This document shows, in pieces, positions 8,645 to 17,643 of a DNA stretch of 64,000 bases; position 1 is the first letter of the stretch, and each line of letters starts with the position of its first letter. Both the position numbers and the translations under genes were made by a program. The notes under the pieces were generated by a model. It was given only the letters and a program-made list of their open reading frames with translations, was not told the DNA's origin and searched no databases. Source of the stretch: Cupriavidus numazuensis (GTDB lineage: Bacteria; Pseudomonadota; Gammaproteobacteria; Burkholderiales; Burkholderiaceae); assembly GCF_905397435.1 (NCBI RefSeq), contig NZ_CAJPVI010000023.1, positions 1-64,000 on the forward strand, written 5' to 3'.

Positions 8645-8958
8645 CGTCCTTCCTCCAGGGCTTGCGCGGCCAACACGATGGCCGTATGCATATTGCACAG
8701 CTCGTGCTGGGGCCGAATGCCCGCGAGCGCTTCGAGCAACGCACCGTTGTCGAGCCGGAACCGGCACAGCACCATGCTCGAGCGCGACAGCGCCAGCATC
8801 TGCGCCGGCGTGAGCGCCCGCAGCGCATGGCCGACTTCCTTGCCGATGCCGAGCCGGAACAGCGCCTCGGCCTCGTTCTGGCGCATCAGGCGCTGCACCA
8901 GCAGCAGATAGGCCAGATTCACGTCCTTGATCTCACGTACCAGGTCATTGCTGTCCAT
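8641..8958 (-). CDS. flhD: Flagellar master regulator FlhD
   Basis: A 105-residue FlhD, matching the family. The start MDSNDLVREIKDVNLAYLLL is characteristic, followed by the QRLMRQ helix and a C-terminal helix-turn-helix-like part. It partners FlhC. The start codon lies inside the end of the upstream fnr-type gene (14-base overlap, 8945-8958), and the stop overlaps flhC by four bases, so the three genes form one overlapping unit. Flagellar regulation is therefore probably tied to transcription from the fnr promoter, although an internal promoter cannot be excluded. Confidence 0.95.
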   Translation of the reverse strand: MDSNDLVREIKDVNLAYLLLVQRLMRQNEAEALFRLGIGKEVGHALRALTPAQMLALSRSSMVLCRFRLDNGALLEALAGIRPQHELCNMHTAIVLAAQALEEGR

Positions 8959-9907
8959 TGCCAGCCTCCCATGCAAACGGGTTTATCTTCGGGTTGTCTG
9001 CCTGCATTGCGACGGTTGCGGACTCGGGCTGGATCCGCGTCGCCCATGCCGGTGCCGACGCGCGCGCTGCCTGTGCCGGCCCGCGTGGCTCGCCACCTCG
9101 CCGGCGGTTGGTACCGGGCGGTATCGGGGAAATGGCGGGACGGTCGGCAATGGCGCGCAGCCCTGCCTTGTCGACCAGTGCCACGCTGCGGTGCTTCACA
9201 CGGATCAGCCCGTATTCCGCCAGCCGCGAGAATTGCCGGCTGACCGTTTCCAGCGTCAGGCCGATATAGCTGCCGATTTCCTCGCGGCTCATGCGCAGGA
9301 TGAACTCGCTGGACGAAAAGCCGCGCGCCGACAATCCCTCCGAGATCCATAGCAGGAAGGTGACCAGGCGTTCTTCCGCGGTCATCAGCGCCAGCAAGGT
9401 CTGCAGCGCCCGCGTGCGCTGCGCGTAGCCGTCCAGCGCCCGGAACACGCGGCTTGCGAGCGCCGGTGTGCTGGCCGCCAGCGGCCGCAGCACGTCCATC
9501 GGGATCATGCAGACCTTGGTGTCCTCAAGCGCCGTGGCATACGACGCGTATTGGCGCCGGCCGATGCTGTCCAGGCCCACCACCTCCCCCGGAAAATGAA
9601 AGCCGACCACCTGGGTGCGCCCGTCTTCGGTGGCGACGTGGGTCTTGACGGTACCCACGCGGATGGCGAACAGCGCCGCGAGCGGATCGCCCAGCAGGTA
9701 GAGCGGTTCGCCCTTGCGCAGGCGGATCACGCGATGGGCCAGCCCGTCGGCCGGTCCCGCGCCGTCGGCTTCGCACTCGCCCGCCAGGCAGAAACGCGCC
9801 ATGGAGCATTCGGAGCAGCATGGGAACGAATCGGGCGATGGCGGGCGGGTTGTCAGCAACATGATGGGGAGCTCGGCAGAGAGTTTCACATGGGAAGGTT
9901 TATTCAT
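8945..9907 (-). CDS. fnr: FNR-type oxygen-sensing regulator
   Basis: A 320-residue Crp/Fnr regulator. The N-terminus has cysteines at 31, 34 and 40 (C-x2-C-x5-C) and Cys133 in KVCMIP, exactly the spacing of the four [4Fe-4S] ligands of E. coli FNR shifted by 11. The cyclic-nucleotide-like barrel (residues 56-140) and dimer helix are followed by a helix-turn-helix with E-T-V-S-R in the recognition helix, as in FNR, so TTGAT-type sites are expected. The protein has a non-conserved Pro/Arg/Ala-rich tail of about 50 residues, which is the part that overlaps flhD. GGAG precedes the ATG at 9907. Oxygen control of the adjoining flhDC is inferred from the gene overlap. Confidence 0.93.
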   Translation of the reverse strand: MNKPSHVKLSAELPIMLLTTRPPSPDSFPCCSECSMARFCLAGECEADGAGPADGLAHRVIRLRKGEPLYLLGDPLAALFAIRVGTVKTHVATEDGRTQVVGFHFPGEVVGLDSIGRRQYASYATALEDTKVCMIPMDVLRPLAASTPALASRVFRALDGYAQRTRALQTLLALMTAEERLVTFLLWISEGLSARGFSSSEFILRMSREEIGSYIGLTLETVSRQFSRLAEYGLIRVKHRSVALVDKAGLRAIADRPAISPIPPGTNRRRGGEPRGPAQAARASAPAWATRIQPESATVAMQADNPKINPFAWEAGNGQQ

Positions 9908-10284
9908 TGGTTTCTCCAGATAATCAAATTAATCGCGGAAACCAAATCACAAAAACCTTGAATACGATTTTATTGACGTACGTCCACGGAACAAGCTGTA
10001 GTTTCCGAATCGACACTCGGAGTTTTCCGATGGCGGTGCAGCTATGCCTGCAAACCGTTGTCGGAAAAGGCCGGCCGGCTCGTTCGGTCAGGTTTATTGG
10101 CGCGGATCAAGGAAGTCCACAGGCGCCATTTCTATCATCGCGGCGCTTTCTTAATGGTTCCTGTTGCGCAAGATTGGATTCTTGATTTTGCGGCGCTGGC
10201 AGGAAATCGCCATCAGACGATTTCTGCGCATTTACTGCCTTAATCCGCATCAGGAACTTGCCGGACTTTTCCTGGAATTTTCCC
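9908..10284. other. Divergent promoter region fnr / EAL gene
   Basis: About 375 bases without a supported gene. The first 80 bases after the fnr start are A+T rich for this genome and likely hold the fnr-flhDC promoter. I looked for a full TTGAT-N4-ATCAA site and saw only half-like sequences. Short frames here lack ribosome-binding sites and were not called. Confidence 0.5.
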
Positions 10285-11493
10285 ATGCAGCACCCGATAC
10301 ATTCCCCGTCAGCCATACCCATGCCCGGCCTTCGCGATGTCGAAATGCTGCACTTCGGCCGCCAGCCCATTGTCGATGCCGCCGGCGCGCCGCAGGCCTA
10401 CGAACTGCTGTACCGGGAAGCCGGGGGAAACTGGGCAAACCTCATCGACGACAGCGCCGCCACGGCCCATGTCATCGCGCGCACGCTTGGCGGCACGGGG
10501 CTGGACTGGGCGCTGCGCAAGCACGCAGGCTTCATCAATCTTGGCCGCCAGCTGCTGCTCGACGACCTGCTGCTGCTCGTACCGCCGGGGCACTTTGTGC
10601 TCGAAGTGCTGGAAAGCGTGCCGATGGATGCATGCGTGCTGCGCCGGCTGGCATGGCTGAGGATGGCCGGCTACCGCCTGGCACTCGATGATGTGGCCGC
10701 GCTGACCTCCGACGTCCGCAAGGCGTTGCCCGCGGTCGACTTCGTCAAGGTGGATTTCCGGCTGGCCAGCCGCGCCGAATTGCCACGCCTGGCCGATGCG
10801 GTACTGCGCGCGGACCGCCTGCTGATTGCAGAGAAGATCGAAGGCCCGGACGAGTTCGCGCTGGCCCAGCGGCTCGGCTTCCACCTGTTCCAGGGCTATC
10901 ACTTTGCACGCCCGGAGCCGCTGACGGCTCCGCTGCCGCATCTCGACCGCGGCGCGCTCGCGCGGCTGCAGGCGCTGCTGCAGCATGGCGCGCCCACCGA
11001 CGCGCTGCTGGCCGAACTTCATGCCAACCCGGGAATCATCGCCCAGCTGCTCCGGCTGTCCGTGGCGACTGGCGTGCAACCCTGCGGCGGCATTGCCAGC
11101 GTGCGCGCGCTGCTGCAGGCACTTGGGCCCGACAGCGTACAGCGCTGGGTGCGCTTGCTGCAGATGTCCGACGGTTTCCGCCTGCCGGGTGAGCCCAGCC
11201 TGCGCAGCCAGGCCGCGCAACGGCGCGCGTGCTTCATGGCGCAGGCCGCGCGCCACGTCCGGCCGCACGATGCTGCGCTGGCCGACGCGGCTTTCCTGAC
11301 CGGCGTGCTATCGCTGGCGCCATTGCAGCCTGACGGCACGCGGCGCGATATCCAGGACACGTTTCCGGTCACCCAGGCCATCCGCGATGCGGTGCTTCAT
11401 GGCCACGGCGAGCTTGGCGCGCTGCTGCAAGCGGCCGAAGTCTACGAACGCGGCGGCAATCCATTGACAATGCTCGGCATGCCCGCCGCCTGA
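10285..11493 (+). CDS. EAL-HDOD domain signalling protein
   Basis: A 402-residue protein with an N-terminal EAL-type domain (about residues 15-210) followed by an HDOD domain (about 215-390), the YuxH-type layout. EAL domains hydrolyse cyclic di-GMP; here the signature reads YELLYR instead of EALxR, while ALDDV, FVKVD and IAEKIE are retained. Members with ELL may be weak enzymes or c-di-GMP or protein binders. The ATG at 10285 (GGA nine bases upstream) is preferred to a TTG further upstream; the ATG at 10321 is also possible. It is divergent from fnr-flhDC, so a link to motility control is reasonable but unproven. Confidence 0.85.
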   Translation: MQHPIHSPSAIPMPGLRDVEMLHFGRQPIVDAAGAPQAYELLYREAGGNWANLIDDSAATAHVIARTLGGTGLDWALRKHAGFINLGRQLLLDDLLLLVPPGHFVLEVLESVPMDACVLRRLAWLRMAGYRLALDDVAALTSDVRKALPAVDFVKVDFRLASRAELPRLADAVLRADRLLIAEKIEGPDEFALAQRLGFHLFQGYHFARPEPLTAPLPHLDRGALARLQALLQHGAPTDALLAELHANPGIIAQLLRLSVATGVQPCGGIASVRALLQALGPDSVQRWVRLLQMSDGFRLPGEPSLRSQAAQRRACFMAQAARHVRPHDAALADAAFLTGVLSLAPLQPDGTRRDIQDTFPVTQAIRDAVLHGHGELGALLQAAEVYERGGNPLTMLGMPAA

Positions 11494-11598
11494 TGGCATC
11501 GCGCCGCAAAGACGGCCTTTGCCAAATCGAAACCCACGCGTTCACGCGCTGCGACACACTGCCGCTTTGCATCGCAAAACACGACAGAGGAGACAGCG

Positions 11599-12573
11599 AT
11601 GACGGGTTGGATCAGGCGTGCGGCCGCAGGGCTGCTGATTTCGCTGGCCGCGGCCGGCAGTGCCCTTGCGGCGTATCCCGACAAGCCGGTGCGGCTTGTC
11701 GTGCCCTTCCCTCCGGGCGGCGCGACCGACCTGCTCGCGCGCGAGGTCGGCAATGCATTGTCGGTGCGACTCGGACAACCCGTGGTGATCGATAACCGCC
11801 CGGGCGCGGGCGGGAATATCGCTGCGATCGCCGTGGCCCGTGCCCCGGCCGATGGCTACACCCTGCTATTCGGCACATTCGGCTCGCTGGCGGTCAACAA
11901 GAGCCTCTATGACAAGCCTGGCTACGATCCGCTCAAGGATTTCGCGCCGGTAGCCTCCGTCGCCTACTTGCCCAATGTGCTGGTCGTGCATCCGTCCGTG
12001 CCTGCGCGCACCGTACCGGAACTGCTCGCACTCGCGCGCAAGGAGCCCGGCAAGCTGACCTACGGCTCGTTCGGTAACGGTTCGTCGTCGCATCTGGCCG
12101 GTGAACTGTTCACGCATATGGCGGGCGTCAACATCACGCATATCCCGTACAAGGGCAGCGCCGCATCCATGACCGACCTGATCGGCGGCCGGCTGACGAT
12201 GATGTTCGACAGCGTCTCGACCGCGCTGCCGTACATCCGCGACGGCCGCGTGCGCGCGCTGGCGGTCACCACGCAGAAGCCTTCCGACCAACTGCCCGGT
12301 GTGCCCACGCTGGCGGCTGCCGGCGTTCCCGGCTATGAACTGACCGCGTGGTTCGGTGTCGTGGCGCCAACCGGCACCCCGAAGGCTGTGGTCGACCGGC
12401 TCAACAGCGAGATCGTCGCGTCGCTGAAGCAGCCCGAAATGGCCAGCAAGCTCGCCAGCCAGGGCACGGTGCCGTTCCCGTCCACGCCTGCGCAGTTCGG
12501 CAGCTATATCCGCGCGCAGTACGAGAAGTGGGATGGGCTGATCAAGTCAGCGAATATCCGCGTGGAACAGTAA
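11599..12573 (+). CDS. Bug/TctC-type periplasmic solute receptor
   Basis: A 324-residue tripartite tricarboxylate transporter receptor (Bug family). It has a signal peptide ending near residue 24 (SALA), then the family hallmarks YPDKPVRLVVPFPPGG, VIDNRPGAGGN and a later THIPYKGSAASMTDLIGG segment. Such proteins bind carboxylates, amino acids or aromatic acids in the periplasm and often act as orphan sensors without membrane partners, as here: no TctAB is in the window. GGAG lies seven bases before the ATG. It is convergent with the two IclR genes. Its ligand may be the substrate of the adjacent MBL/FAD-monooxygenase/MFS block. Confidence 0.92.
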   Translation: MTGWIRRAAAGLLISLAAAGSALAAYPDKPVRLVVPFPPGGATDLLAREVGNALSVRLGQPVVIDNRPGAGGNIAAIAVARAPADGYTLLFGTFGSLAVNKSLYDKPGYDPLKDFAPVASVAYLPNVLVVHPSVPARTVPELLALARKEPGKLTYGSFGNGSSSHLAGELFTHMAGVNITHIPYKGSAASMTDLIGGRLTMMFDSVSTALPYIRDGRVRALAVTTQKPSDQLPGVPTLAAAGVPGYELTAWFGVVAPTGTPKAVVDRLNSEIVASLKQPEMASKLASQGTVPFPSTPAQFGSYIRAQYEKWDGLIKSANIRVEQ

Positions 12574-12594
12574 GCGCCCCAACGAAAGAGAAGT

Positions 12595-13437
12595 TCAGCC
12601 CGGCGCCTGCATGGCGCCGAAGCGCCACGACAGCCGGTGCGCCGCCTGGCGCACCAGATCAGCGGTAGCCCCTTGCGTGCCGCTGTCGAAACTGCCCGTG
12701 GACCCCATCACCGCCACCACCAGTGCGAGGCTGCCCGTGTGATCAAACACGGGCGCCGCCAGCGTGTCGATGCCGGGCACGGGCCGGCTCAGCGCATTGT
12801 CGACCTGTCCGGCCCGAACGCGCGCTAGCCGGTCGGCGTAGTCGGGCACAAGGCCCCCGCTATCCAGCAGCACGTCGGCGCGCGGCACCCCGGCCATGCG
12901 CAGGTCGTCACGCTCCAGCAAGCCAGCCAGCACGTTCTCCGGCAAATAGGCCGCCATGGTGCGGCCGATCGCGGTATTGACCAGCGACAGCACCGTGCCA
13001 ACGCGCAGGCTCACATGCTGTGGCCGTGCCGACTCCTCGAGCCGTACCACCGTCGGCCCCAGCGGCCCGAGCACCGCCATGGCCACACTCAGGCCCGTGG
13101 CCTCCGCCAGTTCGATGATCTCGGGCTCCGCCTCGCGCGTGGGTGACAGGCGCTGCAACGCGATCAGGCCGAGCTCCAGGCTGAGCGGCCCGCACAGGAA
13201 GTTGCCGGCGGCATCGCGCGCCAGCAGCCCCGTCTTCTGCAGGCTGACCAGATGCGGAAACGCCTTGGCCGGCGCCATGCCGGCGGCCTGCGCAAGGTCG
13301 CGCAACGGCAGCGGCCGGCCTGCCGCCACCAGCGCCGCCAGCAACTGGCCGGTACTGTCGAGCGACTGGATGCCGCGCTGGGGCTTGCCGCCGTCGGCGG
13401 CCTTGTCATCATCGTTCGGGGCGGCTTGCGTCGTCAT
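12595..13437 (-). CDS. IclR-family regulator (second of pair)
   Basis: A 280-residue IclR-type transcription factor: N-terminal winged helix (GIQSLDSTGQLLAALVAAG, about residues 25-85) and a C-terminal effector-binding domain with SVAMAVLGPLGPTVV and a final PVFDHTGSLALVV segment. The start at 13437 overlaps the stop of the preceding IclR gene as ATGA, so the two are translated together. The two proteins share the same plan and similar recognition region, which suggests an old tandem duplication. The likely target is the divergent block starting at 14515, and perhaps the convergent Bug gene. Confidence 0.92.
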   Translation of the reverse strand: MTTQAAPNDDDKAADGGKPQRGIQSLDSTGQLLAALVAAGRPLPLRDLAQAAGMAPAKAFPHLVSLQKTGLLARDAAGNFLCGPLSLELGLIALQRLSPTREAEPEIIELAEATGLSVAMAVLGPLGPTVVRLEESARPQHVSLRVGTVLSLVNTAIGRTMAAYLPENVLAGLLERDDLRMAGVPRADVLLDSGGLVPDYADRLARVRAGQVDNALSRPVPGIDTLAAPVFDHTGSLALVVAVMGSTGSFDSGTQGATADLVRQAAHRLSWRFGAMQAPG

Positions 13438-14228
13438 GCTTGTCCAAGGTCTGCGCTGATGGCCCTGGCAGTGGCCTGCAGCGCCTTTGCCACCGGTCCC
13501 TGCCAGTCCACGTCGATGGTGCCCGTCGATCCCACCACGGTCAGCACCAGCCGCAACGTCCCATCCGTATCGAGCACCGGCACGCTGAGGCTGCTCACGG
13601 CCGGGCTTGGCGTGTCGATGCTGCGCTCCATGCCACGTGCGCGGATCGCCTGCAGCGTGTCGTCGAACCCTGCCGCAGCTGCCGCTGTGACGTGCGGCTG
13701 CTGCTGCCGCCAAATCGCGTCCCAGCGTGTACGCGGCTCGAATGCGCAATACACGCGACCGGTCGCCGTCGCGGCCAGCGCCATCACGGTGCCCACGTGC
13801 AGGTTGACATGGAGCGGCGCCGCGGCCGGCACATAGCGCACGATGGCGGGCCCGTGCGGGCCGGCGATGCTGATGGCCACGCTGAAGCCGGTCGCCTCCG
13901 CCAGTTCGTCCACGCGCGGCACAGCGGCGCGGTAGGCAGGGTCGGAATCAAGATGCAGCATGCCAAGCTGCAACGACAGCGGACCCGGCTCGTAGCGGCC
14001 GGAAAGGTGGTCACGCTTGATCAGCCCGAGCCGCGTCAGGCTGACCAGGTAGGCATGGGCCTGCGCGGGCGCCAGTTGCGCGGCGTCCGCGAGTTCGGCC
14101 AGCGTCATCGGTGCGCGCCCGGCTGCCAGCGCGCAAAGGAAACGGCCGGCTACCTCCACGCTCTGGATGCCGCGCTGCACCTTCTCCTCGCCCTCCGCCT
14201 GCGCCGTCTTGCGCCCCGCTGCCGCCAT
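13434..14228 (-). CDS. IclR-family regulator (first of pair)
   Basis: A 264-residue IclR-type regulator. The winged helix (VQRGIQSVEVAGRFLCALA onward, residues 17-75) is followed by the effector domain, with SVAISIAGPHGPAIV and SLSVPVLDTDGTLRLVL. The start at 14228 has GGAGAGGA directly upstream. It is transcribed divergently from the MBL/FAD-monooxygenase operon across a 286-base gap that contains an A+T-rich dyad (14323-14358), a probable operator. The pairing of two IclR proteins by ATGA overlap suggests they might form a heteromer; that is inference. Confidence 0.92.
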   Translation of the reverse strand: MAAAGRKTAQAEGEEKVQRGIQSVEVAGRFLCALAAGRAPMTLAELADAAQLAPAQAHAYLVSLTRLGLIKRDHLSGRYEPGPLSLQLGMLHLDSDPAYRAAVPRVDELAEATGFSVAISIAGPHGPAIVRYVPAAAPLHVNLHVGTVMALAATATGRVYCAFEPRTRWDAIWRQQQPHVTAAAAAGFDDTLQAIRARGMERSIDTPSPAVSSLSVPVLDTDGTLRLVLTVVGSTGTIDVDWQGPVAKALQATARAISADLGQA

Positions 14229-14322
14229 TGTCCTCTCCGGAAAGCCCAGATATTAATCGAACGTCACCGCCACTGGCTCCCGGCATCGGTGTTTACCCGC
14301 GCATTTCCCGTCTGCCCCATAA

Positions 14323-14358
14323 ATTAACCATAGGCTAAGCGATTAGCTATTGATTAAT
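14323..14358. promoter_or_regulatory. A+T-rich dyad, probable IclR operator
   Basis: A 36-base imperfect inverted repeat with core GCTAA-GCGA-TTAGC and outer arms ATTAA/TTAAT; the arms match at 12 of 16 positions. It is much more A+T rich than its surroundings and lies between the first IclR gene and the divergent operon that begins at 14515. Size and place suit an IclR binding site. No footprint evidence is available. Confidence 0.5.
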
Positions 14359-14514
14359 TTCACTCGGTTTCCTAAGATGACAGTACCCCGTCGCACAGCG
14401 CGCCGACCGGCGCTGCGACAGAACCAAGATCCATGAAAACGGGGCGAGACAGCCGCAGTACCGCATACGGCTTATGCGGCTGCCTCGCCTGCCCCCACCA
14501 AAAGGACCGACAGC

Positions 14515-15474
14515 ATGAGCAAGGCATTCGCATCCCAGGCTGACCTGGAAGCCAAGCAGATCACCTTCACCCAGTTGTCCGAGAACGCCTATGCCTACAC
14601 GGCAGAGGGCGACCCCAACTCCGGCGTGATCATCGGCGACGACGGCGTGATGATCATCGACACCACCGCCACCCCGGCCATGGCGCAGGACCTGATCGCC
14701 AGGATCCGCGCGATCACCGACAAGCCGATCAAGTACGTGGTGCTGTCGCACTACCACGCGGTGCGCGTACTTGGCGCATCGGCGTACTTCGCCGAAGGCG
14801 CGCAGCAGGTCATTGCCAGCCGCGGCACCTACGAAATGATCGTCGAGCGTGGCGAGGCCGACATGAAGTCGGAAATCGAACGCTTCCCGCGCCTGTTCGC
14901 CGGCGTGGAGACCGTGCCGGGCCTGACCTGGCCGACGCTGGTGTTCGAGAAGGAAATCACGCTGTACCTCGGCAAGCTGGAAGTCCGCATCGCCCACCTG
15001 GGCTCCGGCCACACCAAGGGCGACACCGTGGTGTGGCTGCCGTCGCAGAAGGTGCTGTTCTCGGGCGACCTGGTCGAATACGACGCGGCTTGCTACTGCG
15101 GCGACGCCCAGCTCGCCGAGTGGCCCGCCACGCTCGATGCGCTGGCCGCGCTGCAGCCCGAAAAACTCGTGCCCGGCCGCGGCCCGGCGCTGACCACGCC
15201 CGAAGAGGTCAGCAAGGGCATCGCCTACACCAAGGACTTCGTCACCACGCTGTTCCAGGCCGGCAAGGAAGCCGTGGCCGACAAGCTCGACCTGAAGGCC
15301 GCCATGGCACATACGCGCCTGGCGATGGACCCGAAGTTCGGCCAGGTCTTCATCTACGAGCATTGCCTGCCGTTCGACGTCTCGCGCGCCTTTGACGAGG
15401 CCAGCGGCATCGGCCACCCGCGCATCTGGACGGCCCAGCGCGACAAGGACATGTGGGCCGCGCTGCAGGACTGA
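14515..15474 (+). CDS. Metallo-beta-lactamase-fold protein, altered metal site
   Basis: A 319-residue protein of the metallo-beta-lactamase fold. The strand DGVMIIDTTAT is followed by the metal loop LSHYHAVRV: of the usual HxHxDH, H79 and H81 are present but Asp and the last His are replaced by Val83 and Arg84. Further ligands H166 (SGHTKGD) and D185 (FSGD) remain. It could bind one metal or have a changed reaction; related proteins in Burkholderiales appear to share the HYHAVR loop. It is the first gene of a plus-strand block with the FAD monooxygenase 53 bases downstream, so a hydrolytic step in the same catabolic route is likely. Confidence 0.85.
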   Translation: MSKAFASQADLEAKQITFTQLSENAYAYTAEGDPNSGVIIGDDGVMIIDTTATPAMAQDLIARIRAITDKPIKYVVLSHYHAVRVLGASAYFAEGAQQVIASRGTYEMIVERGEADMKSEIERFPRLFAGVETVPGLTWPTLVFEKEITLYLGKLEVRIAHLGSGHTKGDTVVWLPSQKVLFSGDLVEYDAACYCGDAQLAEWPATLDALAALQPEKLVPGRGPALTTPEEVSKGIAYTKDFVTTLFQAGKEAVADKLDLKAAMAHTRLAMDPKFGQVFIYEHCLPFDVSRAFDEASGIGHPRIWTAQRDKDMWAALQD

Positions 15475-15527
15475 CGCGCAGACGGCACCGTACAAAAGAC
15501 TGAACGAGAGTGGACGGAGACATAGGC

Positions 15528-17255
15528 ATGACCATCGATTACCAGCGCCTGTCATTTGAGTACCAGCCCTGCGCGGACCAGCGCGACGGGCAAGCGGGCG
15601 GCACGGTCCATCCTGTCGTCGTGGTCGGTGCCGGGCCCATCGGCCTGGCCACGGCCATCGACCTGGCGCAACGCGGCGTGCGCGTGGTGCTGGTCGACGA
15701 CGACTGCACGCTGTCAACGGGATCGCGCGCGATCTGCTTCGCCAAGCGGACGCTGGATATCTTCGATCGCCTCGGCTGCGGCCAGCGCATGGTGGATACG
15801 GGCGTGAGCTGGAACGTCGGCCGGGTCTTCCTGCGCGACCAGCAGGTCTACAGCTTCGACCTGTTGCCCGAGGCGGGCCATCACCGCCCTGCTTTCATCA
15901 ACCTGCAGCAGTATTACGTGGAAGGCTACCTGCTCGAACGCGCGCAGGAACTGCCCAATATCGAGATCCGCTGGCGCAGCAAGGTCGTCGGGCTCGAACA
16001 GCGCCAGCCCGGCACGCCCGAAGAGACGGTTGCCCTGACCATCGAAACGCCGGACGGCTGCTACACACTGGCTGCCCGCTACGTCGTGGCGGCCGATGGC
16101 TCGCGCAGCCCGGTACGCAAGCTGCTGGGCCTGGACAGCAAGGGCCGGACCTTCAAGGACCGCTTCCTGATTGCCGATGTGAAGATGGAAGCGGACTTCC
16201 CCACCGAACGCTGGTTCTGGTTCGACCCGCCGTTCCACCCGCATCAGTCGGTGCTGCTGCACCGCCAGCCCGACAACGTCTGGCGCATCGACTTCCAGCT
16301 TGGCTGGGACGCCGATCCTGTACTTGAAAAAGCGCCGGAACGCGTGATTCCGCGTGTGCAGGCCCTGCTCGGCCCGGACGCGAAATTCACGCTCGAGTGG
16401 GTCAGCGTCTACACGTTCTCGTGCCTGCGTATGGACAGCTTCCGGCATGGCAACGTGCTGTTTGCCGGCGATTCCGCGCACGGTGTCTCGCCGTTCGGTG
16501 CGCGCGGCGCCAACAGCGGCGTGCAGGATGCCGAGAACCTCGCGTGGAAGCTCGCTTACGTGCTCGAAGGCCGCGCCGCGGATAGCCTGCTCGATACCTA
16601 CGCGAGCGAACGCGAGTACGCGGCCGACGAGAACATCCTGAACTCCACCCGCGCGACCGACTTCATCACGCCCAAGAGCGCGGTCAGCCGCGTGTTCCGC
16701 GATGCGGTGCTGGGCCTGGCGCGGCGCCATGCGTTTGCGCGCAAGCTCGTCAACAGCGGCCGCCTGTCAGTGCCCGCGGTGCTGCATGGTTCGCCGCTCA
16801 ATACGCCAGATGTCGATGGCTTCGGCGGCACGATGGTGCCGGGCACTGCCTGCGTGGATGCGCCCGTTTCCGACGCGCATGGTGCGGGCTGGCTGCTCCA
16901 GCATCTCGGCGGCGAATTCACGGGGCTGGTGTTCGGCTCGACCGACAGCCTCGACGGCGATAGCCGCCTTGCGCTCGAACAGATCGAACAGTCTGGCCTG
17001 CCGCTGCGCATCGTGTACCTCGGCACATCGACGCAAGCCGTGTCCGGTACCACGATTCTGCGTGACGACGAAGGTCTTGCGGCTCAGCGTTACAACGCCG
17101 CGCCGGGCACCTTCTACCTGATCCGGCCGGACCAGCATGTCTGCGCACGCTGGCGCCGCATCGATGCGCAGCGTATCCGCGACGCACTGGCGCGCGCAAG
17201 CGGTGCGCAATTGCCCGCGAGCAAGGCCCATGAATCGGCCGCGATGGCGGCATAA
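15528..17255 (+). CDS. MhpA-like FAD-dependent monooxygenase
   Basis: A 575-residue flavoprotein of the aromatic hydroxylase (PheA/TfdB, MhpA-like) family. It has the Rossmann GAGPIG motif at 34-39, an internal DGSRSPVRK segment, and the second FAD motif AGDSAHGVSP with G314-D315, followed by a C-terminal thioredoxin-like domain typical of phenol hydroxylases. It should hydroxylate an aromatic acid using NAD(P)H and oxygen. The ATG at 15528 with GGAG eight bases upstream is preferred to a GTG at 15510. The DUF2783 gene follows after 37 bases. No ring-cleavage dioxygenase is in the window, so the substrate cannot be named. Confidence 0.88.
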   Translation: MTIDYQRLSFEYQPCADQRDGQAGGTVHPVVVVGAGPIGLATAIDLAQRGVRVVLVDDDCTLSTGSRAICFAKRTLDIFDRLGCGQRMVDTGVSWNVGRVFLRDQQVYSFDLLPEAGHHRPAFINLQQYYVEGYLLERAQELPNIEIRWRSKVVGLEQRQPGTPEETVALTIETPDGCYTLAARYVVAADGSRSPVRKLLGLDSKGRTFKDRFLIADVKMEADFPTERWFWFDPPFHPHQSVLLHRQPDNVWRIDFQLGWDADPVLEKAPERVIPRVQALLGPDAKFTLEWVSVYTFSCLRMDSFRHGNVLFAGDSAHGVSPFGARGANSGVQDAENLAWKLAYVLEGRAADSLLDTYASEREYAADENILNSTRATDFITPKSAVSRVFRDAVLGLARRHAFARKLVNSGRLSVPAVLHGSPLNTPDVDGFGGTMVPGTACVDAPVSDAHGAGWLLQHLGGEFTGLVFGSTDSLDGDSRLALEQIEQSGLPLRIVYLGTSTQAVSGTTILRDDEGLAAQRYNAAPGTFYLIRPDQHVCARWRRIDAQRIRDALARASGAQLPASKAHESAAMAA

Positions 17256-17292
17256 GCCAACCCGCCGCCCTACAGATTTCGGAGACATCGCC

Positions 17293-17538
17293 ATGCCGGC
17301 CCACGCCCAAGACACCCAGGCGCACACGCTCAATACCGAGCCCAACCTCGCACGTCCTGACGACTTCTATGAAGCGCTGATCGACATGCACCGCGATCTC
17401 GACGACGCGCAGAGCCAGGCGGCCAACGCGCAGCTCATCCTGTTGCTGGCCAACCATATCGGCGACCACGACGTATTGCTCGCCGCGATGCACGCCGCAC
17501 GCGAAGGCATCGCGGGCGATATCACCACCGCGAGCTGA
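17293..17538 (+). CDS. DUF2783 family protein
   Basis: An 81-residue acidic protein recognised as DUF2783 from PDDFYEALIDMHRDLDDAQS and the helix NAQLILLLANHIGD. The family is usually found next to MhpA-like FAD monooxygenases, as here, so it may be an accessory or structural partner of that enzyme. GGAG lies eight bases before the ATG. No signal peptide or membrane helix is visible. Confidence 0.85.
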   Translation: MPAHAQDTQAHTLNTEPNLARPDDFYEALIDMHRDLDDAQSQAANAQLILLLANHIGDHDVLLAAMHAAREGIAGDITTAS

Positions 17539-17643
17539 CCCTGCGGGCACGCCGCGCGCGTGCCCCATCCCTTCCCGCACCGACCCGTTGCGAAGGCGTA
17601 GAAAACGCCGGCGCGGGCGGCGCTCACACCGGAGACAAAGCAA

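Noticed and set aside
9908..10284. Possible FNR box in the fnr promoter
   Set aside because: Only half-sites were seen; no TTGAT-N4-ATCAA match.
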